From positions 46,356,564 through 46,420,563 of the forward strand of contig OY829543.1 of assembly GCA_963691705.1 (NCBI GenBank): a stretch of 64,000 nucleotides of DNA. Reading direction: 5' to 3'. Made by a program: the position numbers and the translations under genes. The first letter of the stretch is position 1; each line of letters begins with the position of its first letter. The DNA comes from Viola odorata. Its lineage: Eukaryota; Streptophyta; Magnoliopsida; Malpighiales; Violaceae. Shown piece after piece: positions 1 to 10,065 of the stretch. Below the pieces are notes generated by a model. It saw only the letters and a program-made list of their open reading frames with translations. It was not told where the DNA came from and ran no database searches.

Positions 1-205
1 GTATTACAAGTATAAAATTATTGACAATAAAAACATCAAGCTTCATAGTAAAAGGATGTATAGCAAGTTAGTCATCTCCCATGTCGAGTGTAAGAACAGA
101 AGAATACCACACCAAACAACCAACAGCAACAAGTTTGTAGTTTGCAGGTTAGCTAGACAAGGTTTTAGGCAACCATTATTTATAACAATTTTCAGACAAG
201 GAAAC

Positions 206-554
206 TTAGGGGTGGCGCTCCATGTGATTGAGACGGTAGGTACCTTCGTTGTTCTTGTGCACCACAACCTTCAGCTTCTCTTCGATTTCTCCCCTCTTAA
301 CCTCCAGAACCATGTCGAACTTTGCTGAATCATCCACCACCTACACATTACAACCAGATTCTGTTGTTATGATTCAATCTCATCTACGCTTTTGAAATCC
401 CACAAACCACCAATTCATATCCGTATTGTAAAACCAGGAAAAAAAGAAAGAACGAAAGACGAGCAGAAGTGCTAACCTTAGCCTGTGCGTGGACGATCTC
501 TTGAAGTTCATACGGAGCAACGAGTTGAACCTCTGTTGGATGCTCGTCAATACA
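206..554 (-). CDS. Two downstream exons; possible C-terminal tail of the NLR (cystatin-like fold?)
   Basis: Two short exons read in one frame: 554-477 (26 codons) and 340-206 (44 codons plus stop). The NLR exon upstream ends at 781 before a GTATTT donor in phase 0. The exon at 554 follows a TAG acceptor and is open in phase 0, ends at an AAG/GTTAGC donor, and the last exon continues in phase 0 from a TAG acceptor. The encoded tail is hydrophilic and highly charged, with an ELQEIVHAQAK stretch followed by DSAKFDMVLEVKRG and KLKVVVHKNNEG. Alternating beta-like segments after a helix vaguely recall phytocystatins, but the QxVxG loop is absent, so no function is claimed. It could be the NLR's own C-terminus or the 3' end of a separate gene. 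A competing acceptor at 563 would put the sequence in a frame that soon stops. Both copies in the window keep these exons unchanged. Confidence 0.45.
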
Positions 555-780
555 CTATCCGTCTGAAACAAACATAAGAAATACTAGTATATGAGATAGA
601 GATGCCATGGTGGTGCTCTTGAGCTCTTCTTCATTCCTCTAACACATGAATGATTAACCCTGGATCTGTTCATTTGAATCAAGAAGAGTCAAAGTCTTAG
701 ATAGAGAGAGACGTTTGCTTGTTAGTATATACTATATATCAAGATACCAAGGATCAAACACTAAGCAAAAGACTAAATAC

Positions 781-3700
781 CTGCTTCCGATCAATCCAAA
801 TAGTAGGGACGTGAACGATCTTTGGCCAATCCTCTCCTTTGTCCTTCTCACACCGCCTTTCCAGATCTGGACAGTCCAAAATATCCAATACGGCAAGAGT
901 GGTTAGGCTTTTGATACCATCTGGTAAACAAGATAACCTCTTACATTTCAAAATTCTGAGTTTTTTGAGAACGGTGAGGTGTTGGATACTCTCTGGCAGT
1001 GAAGTCATCTCTGGGCAATCTCCAAGAAATAGTTCCTGGAGTGCTGTCAAGTGTCGCAATCCATCATCAGATAGAGTTATCAATTCAGAACAGTTCCAAA
1101 TCTTTAGATCACGAAGCGAAGATGAGCACCACAGTCCAGTACTCGGGAGTGATTGCAATATGTGACACCTAGATATCTTAAGCGTCTCCAGAGAACATAC
1201 ATTATGCTGCGGACCTAACTCGGGCAAGCTTTCAAGTTGATCACAGAAATCCAGTGACAAAGATTTCAGACCAATGAAATTAGCTTGAATTAGTACCGTT
1301 AATTCAGAAGTAGTAGCAGTAGACCCCCAAATTGATAAATTTTGCACAGATGGTATAATTGGGAATTTAGTCAGCAATGGACATCCTATGATTGCGAGCT
1401 CATGCAAGCAAGGGAAAGGCAAAGCAGCTTTGCTACTGCTAGCAGACGTAGTAATCTCTGCCCATTCCTTCACTGAACTCATCTCACAAAGTGTCAACTT
1501 CTCTAGCGATGGGAATGCTGCTCTCTCTCCATCTCCATACACCTCTACCCCAATATGCTCCAAACAAGACATCTCACCTAACCAGAGATCCTTCAAAGAA
1601 TCTAGTCTGCCCAGAGGTATTGAAAGCTGTTGGCATTGCGAGAACTTCCTTAGCACAATTTCAACTAGATTTGGTAGGTGCACGTGTAGGTCCATCATCC
1701 AGTCTGGCAACTCTAGACTTCCATATCCAAATATAAGCAGCAGCCTCAAATTTTGATGTGGTTGTAGAGCTGAGAGAGCTTCCACATCAATAAGACTGTT
1801 TTTCCCAAATATTGTCCCAGATCTCAACTCCAGTGCAGTTAACATCTTTTTTTCCATCAAGTTGGCACTTTTAAAATCTGCCGCACTTTTACCATTACAA
1901 AGACCATGGATGCTTAACTCACCTTCCAAACCATTCAGATCTTTCAGCTCCCCTATTTTACACCCATCTTTCTTGCCCACTATGAACTTACTAAGTTTTC
2001 GCATACCCTTCAATTGGCCCATTCCAGGAGGCATACATTTGAGAGCTAAGCAACCTCTGATGTCAAGATACACCAGACTTTTCATGTTCTTCATACCTTT
2101 CGGTAACTGTTCCAAGTATGTGCAGGATCTCAAATTCAGTGTTTGCAACTTAAGCAGTGAGCTAGTTGACTCAGGTAACCTCTTAATGCAGGATCTAGAT
2201 ACATCCAGACACCTTAAATGCTTGCTAAGCGACCTTGGAAATTTCACAGAATTCAGACAATCCAACCTCAAGATTCTCAAATGCTTTTGACTAGATAACC
2301 ATTCCACCACGTCATTCTCAGACAAATCATCAATTTGAAACCAACCATCTTTCATCATAAAAGAAAATGAGCGGAGTGATGGAATTTTAAAATTATCTTT
2401 CATCAAAATCGCATTTTTCTTTACCTTAGTAGAATATGAGACATGACGCCAGTTTTTTGCGCCATCCAAACTCCCACCCGCTTGAATCCAATGGAGTTCA
2501 TGCCCCATAACTGATCCACATCATGTAGAAGATCATGCATTTTGCAAGTAATGTTGCCCAAATAATCCATCTCCACATTTTGAAAAAATGACCTTGCAAC
2601 TAATTGACTAATTGACTAAAGATTTCTTCCCCCATTTCATGCAAATCTTTACGTTCTCTGTGAGAAATGAAACCACTAGCCATCCATCCATATCTGTATC
2701 AACCTGTCTTTTTCCATCACATAATCTTTTGGGTATATACAACAAAATGAAAAACATTGCCTCAAATTCATGGGAAGGTGAGTGTAACTTAATCTCATGG
2801 TAGCTAAAATCTTTTCTCCCTCGTCCGCCAAATCCCAAAGCTCACTTTCCATGACATCTAACCATTCCTTTTCTTGTTTCTTCAGCTGCATCAAGCTTCC
2901 CAAAACTCTTAACACCAGCGGTACACCTCCACACTGTTTCACTATGCATTTCCCAATGGTTTTCAAACGTTCATGCTCTTCTGCCTTTCCCATCTTAAAT
3001 GCATGAAGGGCAAACAGTGACCAAGAATCATCCTCCGATAATCTCCCCACAGGGCAAATAGGAACTGTGGCCATCTTCTCAGCAACTTGTTGAATGCGCG
3101 TAGTTACTAGAACTACACTCCCTATAGCACCACTTCTGATTGCATTCTTCATTCTATCCCACTGATCGGGAAAACCTTCCCACACATCATCCAATACTAA
3201 CTAAAACCTCTTTCCAGCCACCTTCTCTAGGACACGTCGTTGCAAGGAATCCAACTCGTGTTCATTGGAACCGGTACCACGTTCAGTTGGTTCGATCATT
3301 GCTCTGGTTAGCCTCTTGATGTCCGTATCATCAGAAACACAGACCCACATTATTTCATCAAAATGAGTTTTAATGGTTTCAGCATTGCACACCAACTGTG
3401 CAAGTGTTGTTTTCCCCAGTCCTCCAATGCCACATAAAGCATGAACGGACAGAGCTTCTGAACTGGAAACCAAATCATTGATTAACTCTGCTTTCTGATC
3501 ATCTCGTCCACAAATTTCTGAATCATCCACGAGGGAGGTAGTTAATCTCCACTCTAACGAACCCTGCAGTGAACTAATGGAGCCAACATGTAAACCGAGA
3601 GGTCGCGTCTGATAAATGGCATCTAGTTTCTCTCTCGCACTCTTCAATTTATGAGCCATCTTCGCACGGAAAACAATTGGATTGTGATGGAGAGAAGAGC

Positions 3701-4019
3701 AGGACCTTACATGATTTTTGAGATCCCTTTGTTGTTGACGCCTTTGCACTTTTAGGTCGAACTCATCGAGCACATCATCAGCATCGTAAGCTGCATCCTT
3801 GAGCTCTCTCAGCCAAGTCTTCACAGCCTCACCTTCGATGCCGCTGTTCCACTGCTTTACCTCTGCATCATAGAGCACGGCTTGGATGGTGGTGAAAGAA
3901 CGAGACAGATTGTGGAGCTCAGTTTGAAGGCCACCAAGCCATCCAAGATCTCGGAGAGCTTGTTTGTTGATATTTTTCAAGATTGTATCTATGAGTGCGG
4001 AAGCAAGTGCATCAGCCAT
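781..4019 (-). pseudogene. CC-NBS-LRR (RGA-type) disease-resistance gene, copy A, disrupted
   Basis: This is a cytoplasmic immune receptor of the CC-NBS-LRR (CNL) class, which senses pathogen effectors. I chose the ATG at 4019, which begins MADALASALI as in RGA proteins; upstream in-frame sequence is probably untranslated. In order it shows an Rx-type coiled coil with a DAAYDADDVLDEF motif, the P-loop GIGGLGKTTLAQ, and RNBS-A (FDEIMWVCVSDD). A TAG at 3203-3201 lies just before the kinase-2 motif LVLDDVW. The NB-ARC then continues in frame with GGVPLVLRVLG (GLPL-like) and resumes, after small indels, into about a dozen LRRs ending at 781. Against copy B this copy has a 4-bp duplication near 2685, an 8-bp duplication near 2605 and a 4-bp deletion near 2512, which split the NB-ARC from the LRR frame. 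The kinase-2 stop could be read around only by an unseen intron, so it is called a pseudogene. Confidence 0.85.
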
Positions 4020-4251
4020 GGCGAATAAACTGAAACTCTGAATCTTGGCAACGAGAACGAGTGAAATGGAAAGAGAAAAAGTTTGATGGAGCAGTTCTTG
4101 GAGTGCTAGCAACCACTCAGTTGATGAGAAAAGATTAATGTAAAATCGGACGGTTACTAGGGGGTTAAGTTGTGTTTTCTCTAATCTGATGGGCGGCTGA
4201 GATGGGATTTTGCGCTTGTGCTACGGATCGCCACGCTAATTTGCTGAATTC

Positions 4252-4410
4252 TTATTGGTCGAGAGAAGTAATACGGAGTTTTATTTCAGTGCTGAGAAGG
4301 GGTGCAACATAAAAAGCACCCTTCCCTGCTTTTAGCTCTGCTGCCTTTCCTAACACTTCTTCTGGTGTCACCATGTCTGCTGCTGATGCGTCGTCCGGTT
4401 GCTCTCCCAT
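4252..4410 (-). pseudogene. CSL4: Isolated first exon of exosome subunit CSL4 (fragment)
   Basis: A 52-codon reverse-strand open frame starts at 4410. Residues about 13-36 read MVTPEEVLGKAAELKAGKGA, closely matching the conserved N-terminus of plant CSL4, the S1-domain cap subunit of the RNA exosome (recalled as VTPGEVLGKA...KAGRGAYVA). After about residue 37 the similarity stops and the frame runs into unrelated sequence, so only exon 1 is present. The rest of a CSL4 gene lies at 22542-25319 on the same strand. That piece is in the wrong order to be spliced to this exon: exon 1 is downstream of it, with NLR sequence following. The exon sits about 230 bp upstream of the NLR start codon, so its promoter could now drive the NLR. 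It is most simply a rearrangement relic. Confidence 0.7.
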
Positions 4411-6561
4411 TATTGTCTGGTTTTGGGGTTTTGGGTTTTAGTTTTAGGCGGAGAGGAGAATTGACAGTGTAGTCCGAGGATGCTGCTGTGCTGATGCGAG
4501 CGTAGAAGTCTTTCTTTAAGGATAGTGCACCGTCCTGTCGGTTGCTGAAGCGACGTGTCGCCTGCTATATGCCAGCCCTTCCTTTTTTTTCTTCAAAAGG
4601 ACCAAACCCAAAAAAAAAAACCCATTGATTTATAATAGAAATTGAAACAAATAAGTAGGAGGGAACAAACGGTGGCTAATTTGAGACTTAGTAAATGTGG
4701 GAGTTTGATTGAAAAATTAAATTGAGTATTGATATTTTAAATCTTGTACTTCCATAAAACTGATATATTAATCTTTTTTTTTTAATTTATTAATTTTTTT
4801 TCCATGTAGGTTGACACATCGTTTCCATGTATTTTTTTTTAATGTTTTTAGGTAATCACATGGAGTCCAGACAAAAAATAATAATAAAAAATTGATAGAA
4901 AAAAAAGTCACATCATCACTTCTCGGTCACATCAACACGAAGAGTTTGATATATCAGTTTTTTACGAGTATAGGGTCTAACATGACCAAAAAATTAACAG
5001 AGGGTTTAATTAATTAAGTTTGATCGCGTAAAGGGTCTAAAATATCATTAACTCAAGAAAAATCAACAAACATGAGAACTAATTCTTTTATGTGAGAAAG
5101 TAATTTTTTTTTAATTTGCTATTTTAAAACAAATGTTCAATTTATAATATAAATGTTATTATTATAAAAATATTACTAAGTTAGAGAAAATAATTTATTG
5201 CATATATTGCAATTTTAATTCACCAGAAATTAGTTTATAAATTGAAAGATAAAAAAGTCACATCATTACTTCACGGTCACATCAACACGAAGAGTTTGAT
5301 ATATCATTTTTTTAACAAAGGGTTTAATTATTTAAGTTTGCTCGCATGTAGAGTTTAAAATATCATTAACTCAAGAAAAAAAAACAAACACGAGAACTAA
5401 TTCTTTTATGTGAGAAAGTATTTTTTTTTAATTTGCTATTTTAAAATAAATGTTCAATTTATAATATAAATGTTATTATTATAAAAATATTAGTAAGTTA
5501 AAGAAAATAATTTATTGCATTTAAAAAAAAAGTTATCTAAAAAGTATTTCGAGCCCCCACGTTTGTTTATTTTTTTCAATCAAGCCCCCGTTTGGGTATC
5601 AATCAACCCTTAGTATCTTTTAGTTTTTGCAATTTTAATTCACCAGAAATTAGTTTATAACACAGTACAAATTATCTGACGTTGAGCAGGAACTCTAGGT
5701 ATAGGCGGGAACAATCAATTAAAATATAAATTTCTTAGGTCTAAATCGGATAATTTGTGCCACATGAAAATAAATTTATTTTTGGTGAAATTAAAAGTAT
5801 AGATATTGAAAACAAATAAGTAGGAGGGACTATAATTGAGACAAATTGAAAAAACGTGGTGGCTAATTTGATATTTAGTTTATTTGGGACGAGATTTTCT
5901 ACGGTAGAAAAATATTTATAAAAAAAACGGGGTAATGGCATTTTAAATCTTCTACTCAAGTAAACACAATTAATTTCACCCTTTATTAACTTTTTTGTCA
6001 TTATAAACTTTATACTCGTAGAAAACTAATATAATAGACGCTTTGTGCTTATGTGGTTTTTTTTTCTTTCAATTTATTATTTTTTACTACTTCATAGGCG
6101 GTGTCTTGTGAAATACTAGGAGTGCCCTGGGCGTATCTTTATGTATTATCATTAACATATAGCGATTCATTAGATCGAGAATCACTAGAATTTTCATGCT
6201 TTCTTTTGAAAAATGAATTAATAGTATTTTACAAGCATGTGTGCAAAATTTAAAAACGTTGAAGTTTTCACATGAAAAATGATTAAATGCAAAATATTTT
6301 AGATAGTTCTCTTAGCGGAAGTATCTCTACAAAATCTTACCCTAAATGATTTACATGGAAAATGATTAAATGCAAGGAGAAATATCTTCACAAAATCTTA
6401 CCTTAAATGATTTATATGGAAAGTGATTAAATGCAAATCTTACCTGATTTAATTTCCTTAACATTTCCATCTAGAAAAAAGATTTTTTTCTACCAACGGA
6501 CTCTATAAATACAAGTATTGCCCATTATACATCTTGCAATATTTCTGACAGAACTATTAAT
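4411..6561. other. AT-rich intergenic stretch with local duplication
   Basis: No supportable gene is seen here. The first 150 bp are the presumed 5' flank of the CSL4 exon on the reverse strand. The rest is AT-rich, with long T or A runs and stop codons in all frames. It contains the direct repeat described separately. The stretch 6120-6530 has several short near-repeats of the type AAATGATTTACATGGAAA...GATTAAATGCAA (about 6290-6440). Confidence 0.6.
4901..5660. repeat. Imperfect direct duplication of about 330 bp
   Basis: The block starting AAAAAAGTCACATCATCACT at 4901 recurs at 5251 with a few mismatches and continues in parallel. Shared words include CATCAACACGAAGAGTTTGA, TATTTTAAAACAAATGTTCA and the TTGCAATTTTAATTCACCAG end (about 5208 and 5627). 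The second copy lacks a piece near 5320 and carries about 105 extra bases (about 5521-5626) before the shared end. This looks like an old local tandem duplication of non-coding DNA; no coding content or terminal inverted repeats were seen. Confidence 0.7.
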
Positions 6562-7196
6562 ATGTCTTTTCTTCTTTATTGTGGCAATATGAAGATGAAG
6601 ATGTTTTCTTCTTCTGCCCCGAAGGTTAACGCAATCATGGTTAGAGCACTGCCTCTACGCAGTTCTTGTATCCAACATGTTTTGATTATTCTCGCTACTA
6701 ATACAATAATGAATCTTTGCTTTTGCAGACTTGTGGTTTGAAGTTTGACACCCAATCCCCTGGATGGGAGAAGACACTCCGCAAAGTATTGAAGAAATTT
6801 GATGGTATTTCCTTGTTAATTAATGGAATTAGTCATTCTTTCAAGTTGTTGTATTTTAACTAGCACCTTCGTTTAACCTAATTGATTATACTTTCCTTAT
6901 GGGATTAATTCTTTAGCATTAGGGTTTTCATTCTTGTCAATTAGTGTTTGATAAAATCCTCCCTTTTTAATGACTTTTTAGGGCTCGCAGTCGCATATCT
7001 CATTGATGCTCACGAAGGGACGGCAATTGTTACAGGCAGAGCGGATCCAAACAAAATATTGAAGAAACTTGCGAAAGCAGGAAAACATGCAGAGATATGC
7101 TGTTCTGGGACAGATTTTTATAGGGTTTTTGATGAGCTGAAACTTTTTGGTATGAATGAAGGAGCTGAAAAGTTTTGGTATGAATCAAGGATCTAG
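6562..7196 (+). CDS. HMA-domain-like protein (heavy-metal-associated family), degenerate metal site
   Basis: Three exons give a continuous 122-residue protein: 6562-6639, 6729-6804 and 6982-7196, with GT-AG introns (phase 0 and phase 1). The ATG at 6562 is the first in frame; another in-frame ATG lies at 6589. The fold is that of a plant HMA protein: a beta strand ending NAIMTCGLKFD, a helix WEKTLRKVLKKFDG, then AVAYLIDAHEGTAIVTGRAD and PNKILKKLAKAGKHAE. Family members bind copper or zinc through M-x-C-x-x-C, often with a C-terminal isoprenylation box. Here the second cysteine is missing and there is no CaaX end, so metal binding is doubtful. Such metal-free HMA-like proteins are known as effector targets and as integrated domains of NLRs, and this one lies 2.5 kb from an NLR. 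A TATA-like TATAAATAC is at about 6505. Confidence 0.8.
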
Positions 7197-7370
7197 CTCA
7201 AGTAGAAAGATGGAGTGATACTTGAAGATGGAAAGGATTTAAACAACAATAAATACTTGGATTAAACTTGATATTTTTGTTTCTAATTAATTTAGCTTTG
7301 TATTATTGTATATTGAAATTTCTAAGCTATTTAAGATGTCAAAGGTTGTTTCTCAAATATTTTTCGTAAT

Positions 7371-9871
7371 TATGTGGTACTTGAAATGCAATCTGAGGTT
7401 GAAATGAATTTTAGATCCAGAAAAAGTGATGAAGACGAACAATGGTTTCTTTGGTTTCTTACTCGAGTGGTTCTATATGGATATATCTTGTTCCATGTCT
7501 TTAGGTTCATGAAGAGAAAAGTGCCAAGCCTTCTTGGTTTTGGTCCTTTCAGGAGAGATCCAAACTTAGAGAAGTTGAAGCGAGTGGTATAACTGAGAAT
7601 ATGCTCTATTATTATTATTATTATTCTTTCATTAGTTCTTTTAGTTTTGAAACTCTTATATTCTGTCTGTGCGAGTATAAGTGTTGTGTAAATCATAAGG
7701 TGAGAGTTCTTCTTCCAAAGGTCATTTGTCACCTGCTGATAACTACCATGGATATGGAGAACTTCTATCTGTTGTATATTGGTTGTAACAGTGAGCAAGT
7801 GCTGGAATCAATTATTGTATTATTTTTCCTTGTAGAGAACCTATGTTAACTACAAGGTGAAGAAAGGCTGGTGTGGACCCCATTAAAACTGCCTTTGATG
7901 GAATGAAGGTGCATTCCTTATTAATCTAGTAAACTAAAAAAATGAGTAGCAAAAGTTTCTGAAAATCTTGTTTGGCTTCTAGAGAGTGAAGAATCCTCCT
8001 ATACCGTAGACGAACTTTGCTAGTATTGACTCTATGAGAGAGGAAATCAATGAAGTAGTAGCATTTCTACAAAATCCTGGTGCATTCCAAGAAATGGGCG
8101 CACCCCGGGTATGTTATTCTCTTGATATTATCACCTTTGGTTTTCTAGTTTTTGTGCTATTGTTAGCACTTAGCAAATCTGTGATTCTTTTTCTTGTACT
8201 TAAAATTGCTTTTGATTGGTGTTTAAAGTTAAGGTATATTCTTTTTAAAAGAAAATTAAGCAATAATGCAAGAAGGTAAAAGTAATGATGATACCTGAAT
8301 TGAAATGAAATCCATTATGTTTTTGTACATGTTGATTGTTCTTGTAGATGTTGCTTCTACTCCCAGGTTGGTAGGTTTTGGTGCAGAATACCATAATGAA
8401 CTTTTACTTGTTTCTTTGGGCATTTTAGGATATTATTGATAAATTTCTCAAGATCTTATCATTCAATGCCATTTCTAGGCGCCTGTCAACATCTTCGTGG
8501 AAGATTTTGACCTCTTTGCTGGTGTCCGTGGCAAGTTTATTCATACTAAAAAGCTAGATCATGAGGTTTTCATCAATCAACTGCTAGTGGAAGTCGATGG
8601 GTGATTCCTGGTTCTTCTTCCGTTAAATGTTCCTAGGCATTTTTTGAAGACTAAAATTCCTCAGCTGTGCTGTGTTGCTGGAACCTTATTACATTGGGAA
8701 CATACATTATATTTTTTATGGGGTTGTTTTGATGGCAACAACTAGAAATATTAAACAAATTGATGACGCTTTACAACAGCCTGGTCGCATGGACAGAGTC
8801 TTTTATCTTCAGCAACCAACTCAAGCAGAAAGGGAAAAGATTTTGCACATCGCTGCAGAAGAAACCATGGAGGAGGACCTCATTGAGTTTGTGGACTGGA
8901 AAAAGGTGTCCTATTTTCTTGTGCGCATAAAGAGCAACCATGATATATAGTTGCTGAATTTGCGTATATGGTTGTCGTTGGTTATTTTTCATTTTGGTAC
9001 AGTTCTCTACTGTCCATTCAAACAGCATTTTCCATCATAAGCCTTCAAATGGGCAGACATACTTGCGTTTACCGTCTTAACTCTCTCTCTCTCTCTCTTT
9101 TGTGTTGATATTTTGGATTATAGCCTGTGCTTCCAACTTTGCAGGGAGTGCCACTGAGTCACATGCCTGTTGGTTACGTAGTTCAACTGTGCTTAAGCTA
9201 GAGGTGTTTTATTTGTACTTGGCCCTGTCAAAGTTGTTCCACGAGAAGTAATCGCTTCTATGGTGTGGGTTTTTTTTCACATGAAAAATAGCCTATCCGT
9301 TGCTTCTCATCACTAACTACTATTTCAAGAAACCAGTTTGATGGATTATTTGGTAGATTTCTAGCGTTTGTGCATCTGTGAACATATTTCTAGTGATTGT
9401 GCATGTTTTTATACATTTCACATTTTTTTAGTGACCTTCTCTTAATAAACCAACCTTTCCATTTTTTAGGTTGCTGAGAAGACCTGTTTTACGACCCATA
9501 GAATTAAAACTGGTTCCAGTTGCTTTGGAAGGTAGTGCCTTTATGAGCAAAGTTCTCGACACAGATGAACTTATGAGCTACTGTAGTTGGTTTGCGGTAA
9601 GAAATGAGTTTGCCAAAGTGCCTTACTCTCTAGTCTTCCATGCACACAAGCATACATATCATCATTTTCATCTGTCTTAATATATTGCAGTTTGGTTGAG
9701 TTTTGCCTATATTTTGTTAAATATAGCTCTATCATATGAGGAAAACTCTCACCATTCACTTTGTTCTACACTACAAAATTTCCTATCCTTAACTTACATA
9801 ATGGCATCAAATGGTCTCCTCTTTTCATTTTTCTTGGCAATGGAATAGAACTTCTGAGTCCTCCAATTGAT
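7371..9871 (+). pseudogene. FTSHI5: FTSHI5-like gene, copy A, decayed 5'/central part
   Basis: FTSHI5 is an inactive FtsH-type AAA protein of the chloroplast envelope, part of the Ycf2-FtsHi import-motor complex (family knowledge). Exons seen: about 7371-7586 (membrane-proximal, FHVFRFMKRKVPSLLGFGPF), 7836-7908, 7983-8108, 8479-8600, about 8717-8905, 9470-9596 and a remnant about 9837-9871. Strong matches include REEINEVVAFLQNPGAFQEM, FVEDFDLFAGVRGKFIHTKK (Walker B region) and QPGRMDRVF (SRH-like). Damage is extensive. There is a frameshift near 7855, a TAG in the 7983 exon after NPPIP, complete absence of the Walker A exon between 8108 and 8479, loss of the acceptor before 8717, a 1-base insertion near 9482, and missing exons between 9596 and about 9837. 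The N-terminal exons with the transit peptide are also absent. Confidence 0.85.
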
Positions 9872-10065
9872 GTAAGAAACTACCTTGCCTTTCAGATCAT
9901 TGATAAATACTTTATTGGTTTTGTTTGCCATGCCTCTGCTTGTCAATTGTCATTTTACGCCATGTATCTCTACCCCTATAGTCATAGAGTTACATTCATG
10001 TAGAAAGCATTGTCAATTTATCTTTTGTGGAAGTTCGTATTAATTGGATTTCTTTTGTGTAATAG

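Noticed and set aside
839..2290. Several forward-strand open frames across the NLR LRR region (and the same at 32237-33688)
   Set aside because: They are antisense shadows of the long reverse-strand LRR frame, with no family features of their own.
7601..7849. Forward frame starting in ATTATTATT repeats
   Set aside because: Lies in an FTSHI5 intron and begins in a microsatellite; no similarity.
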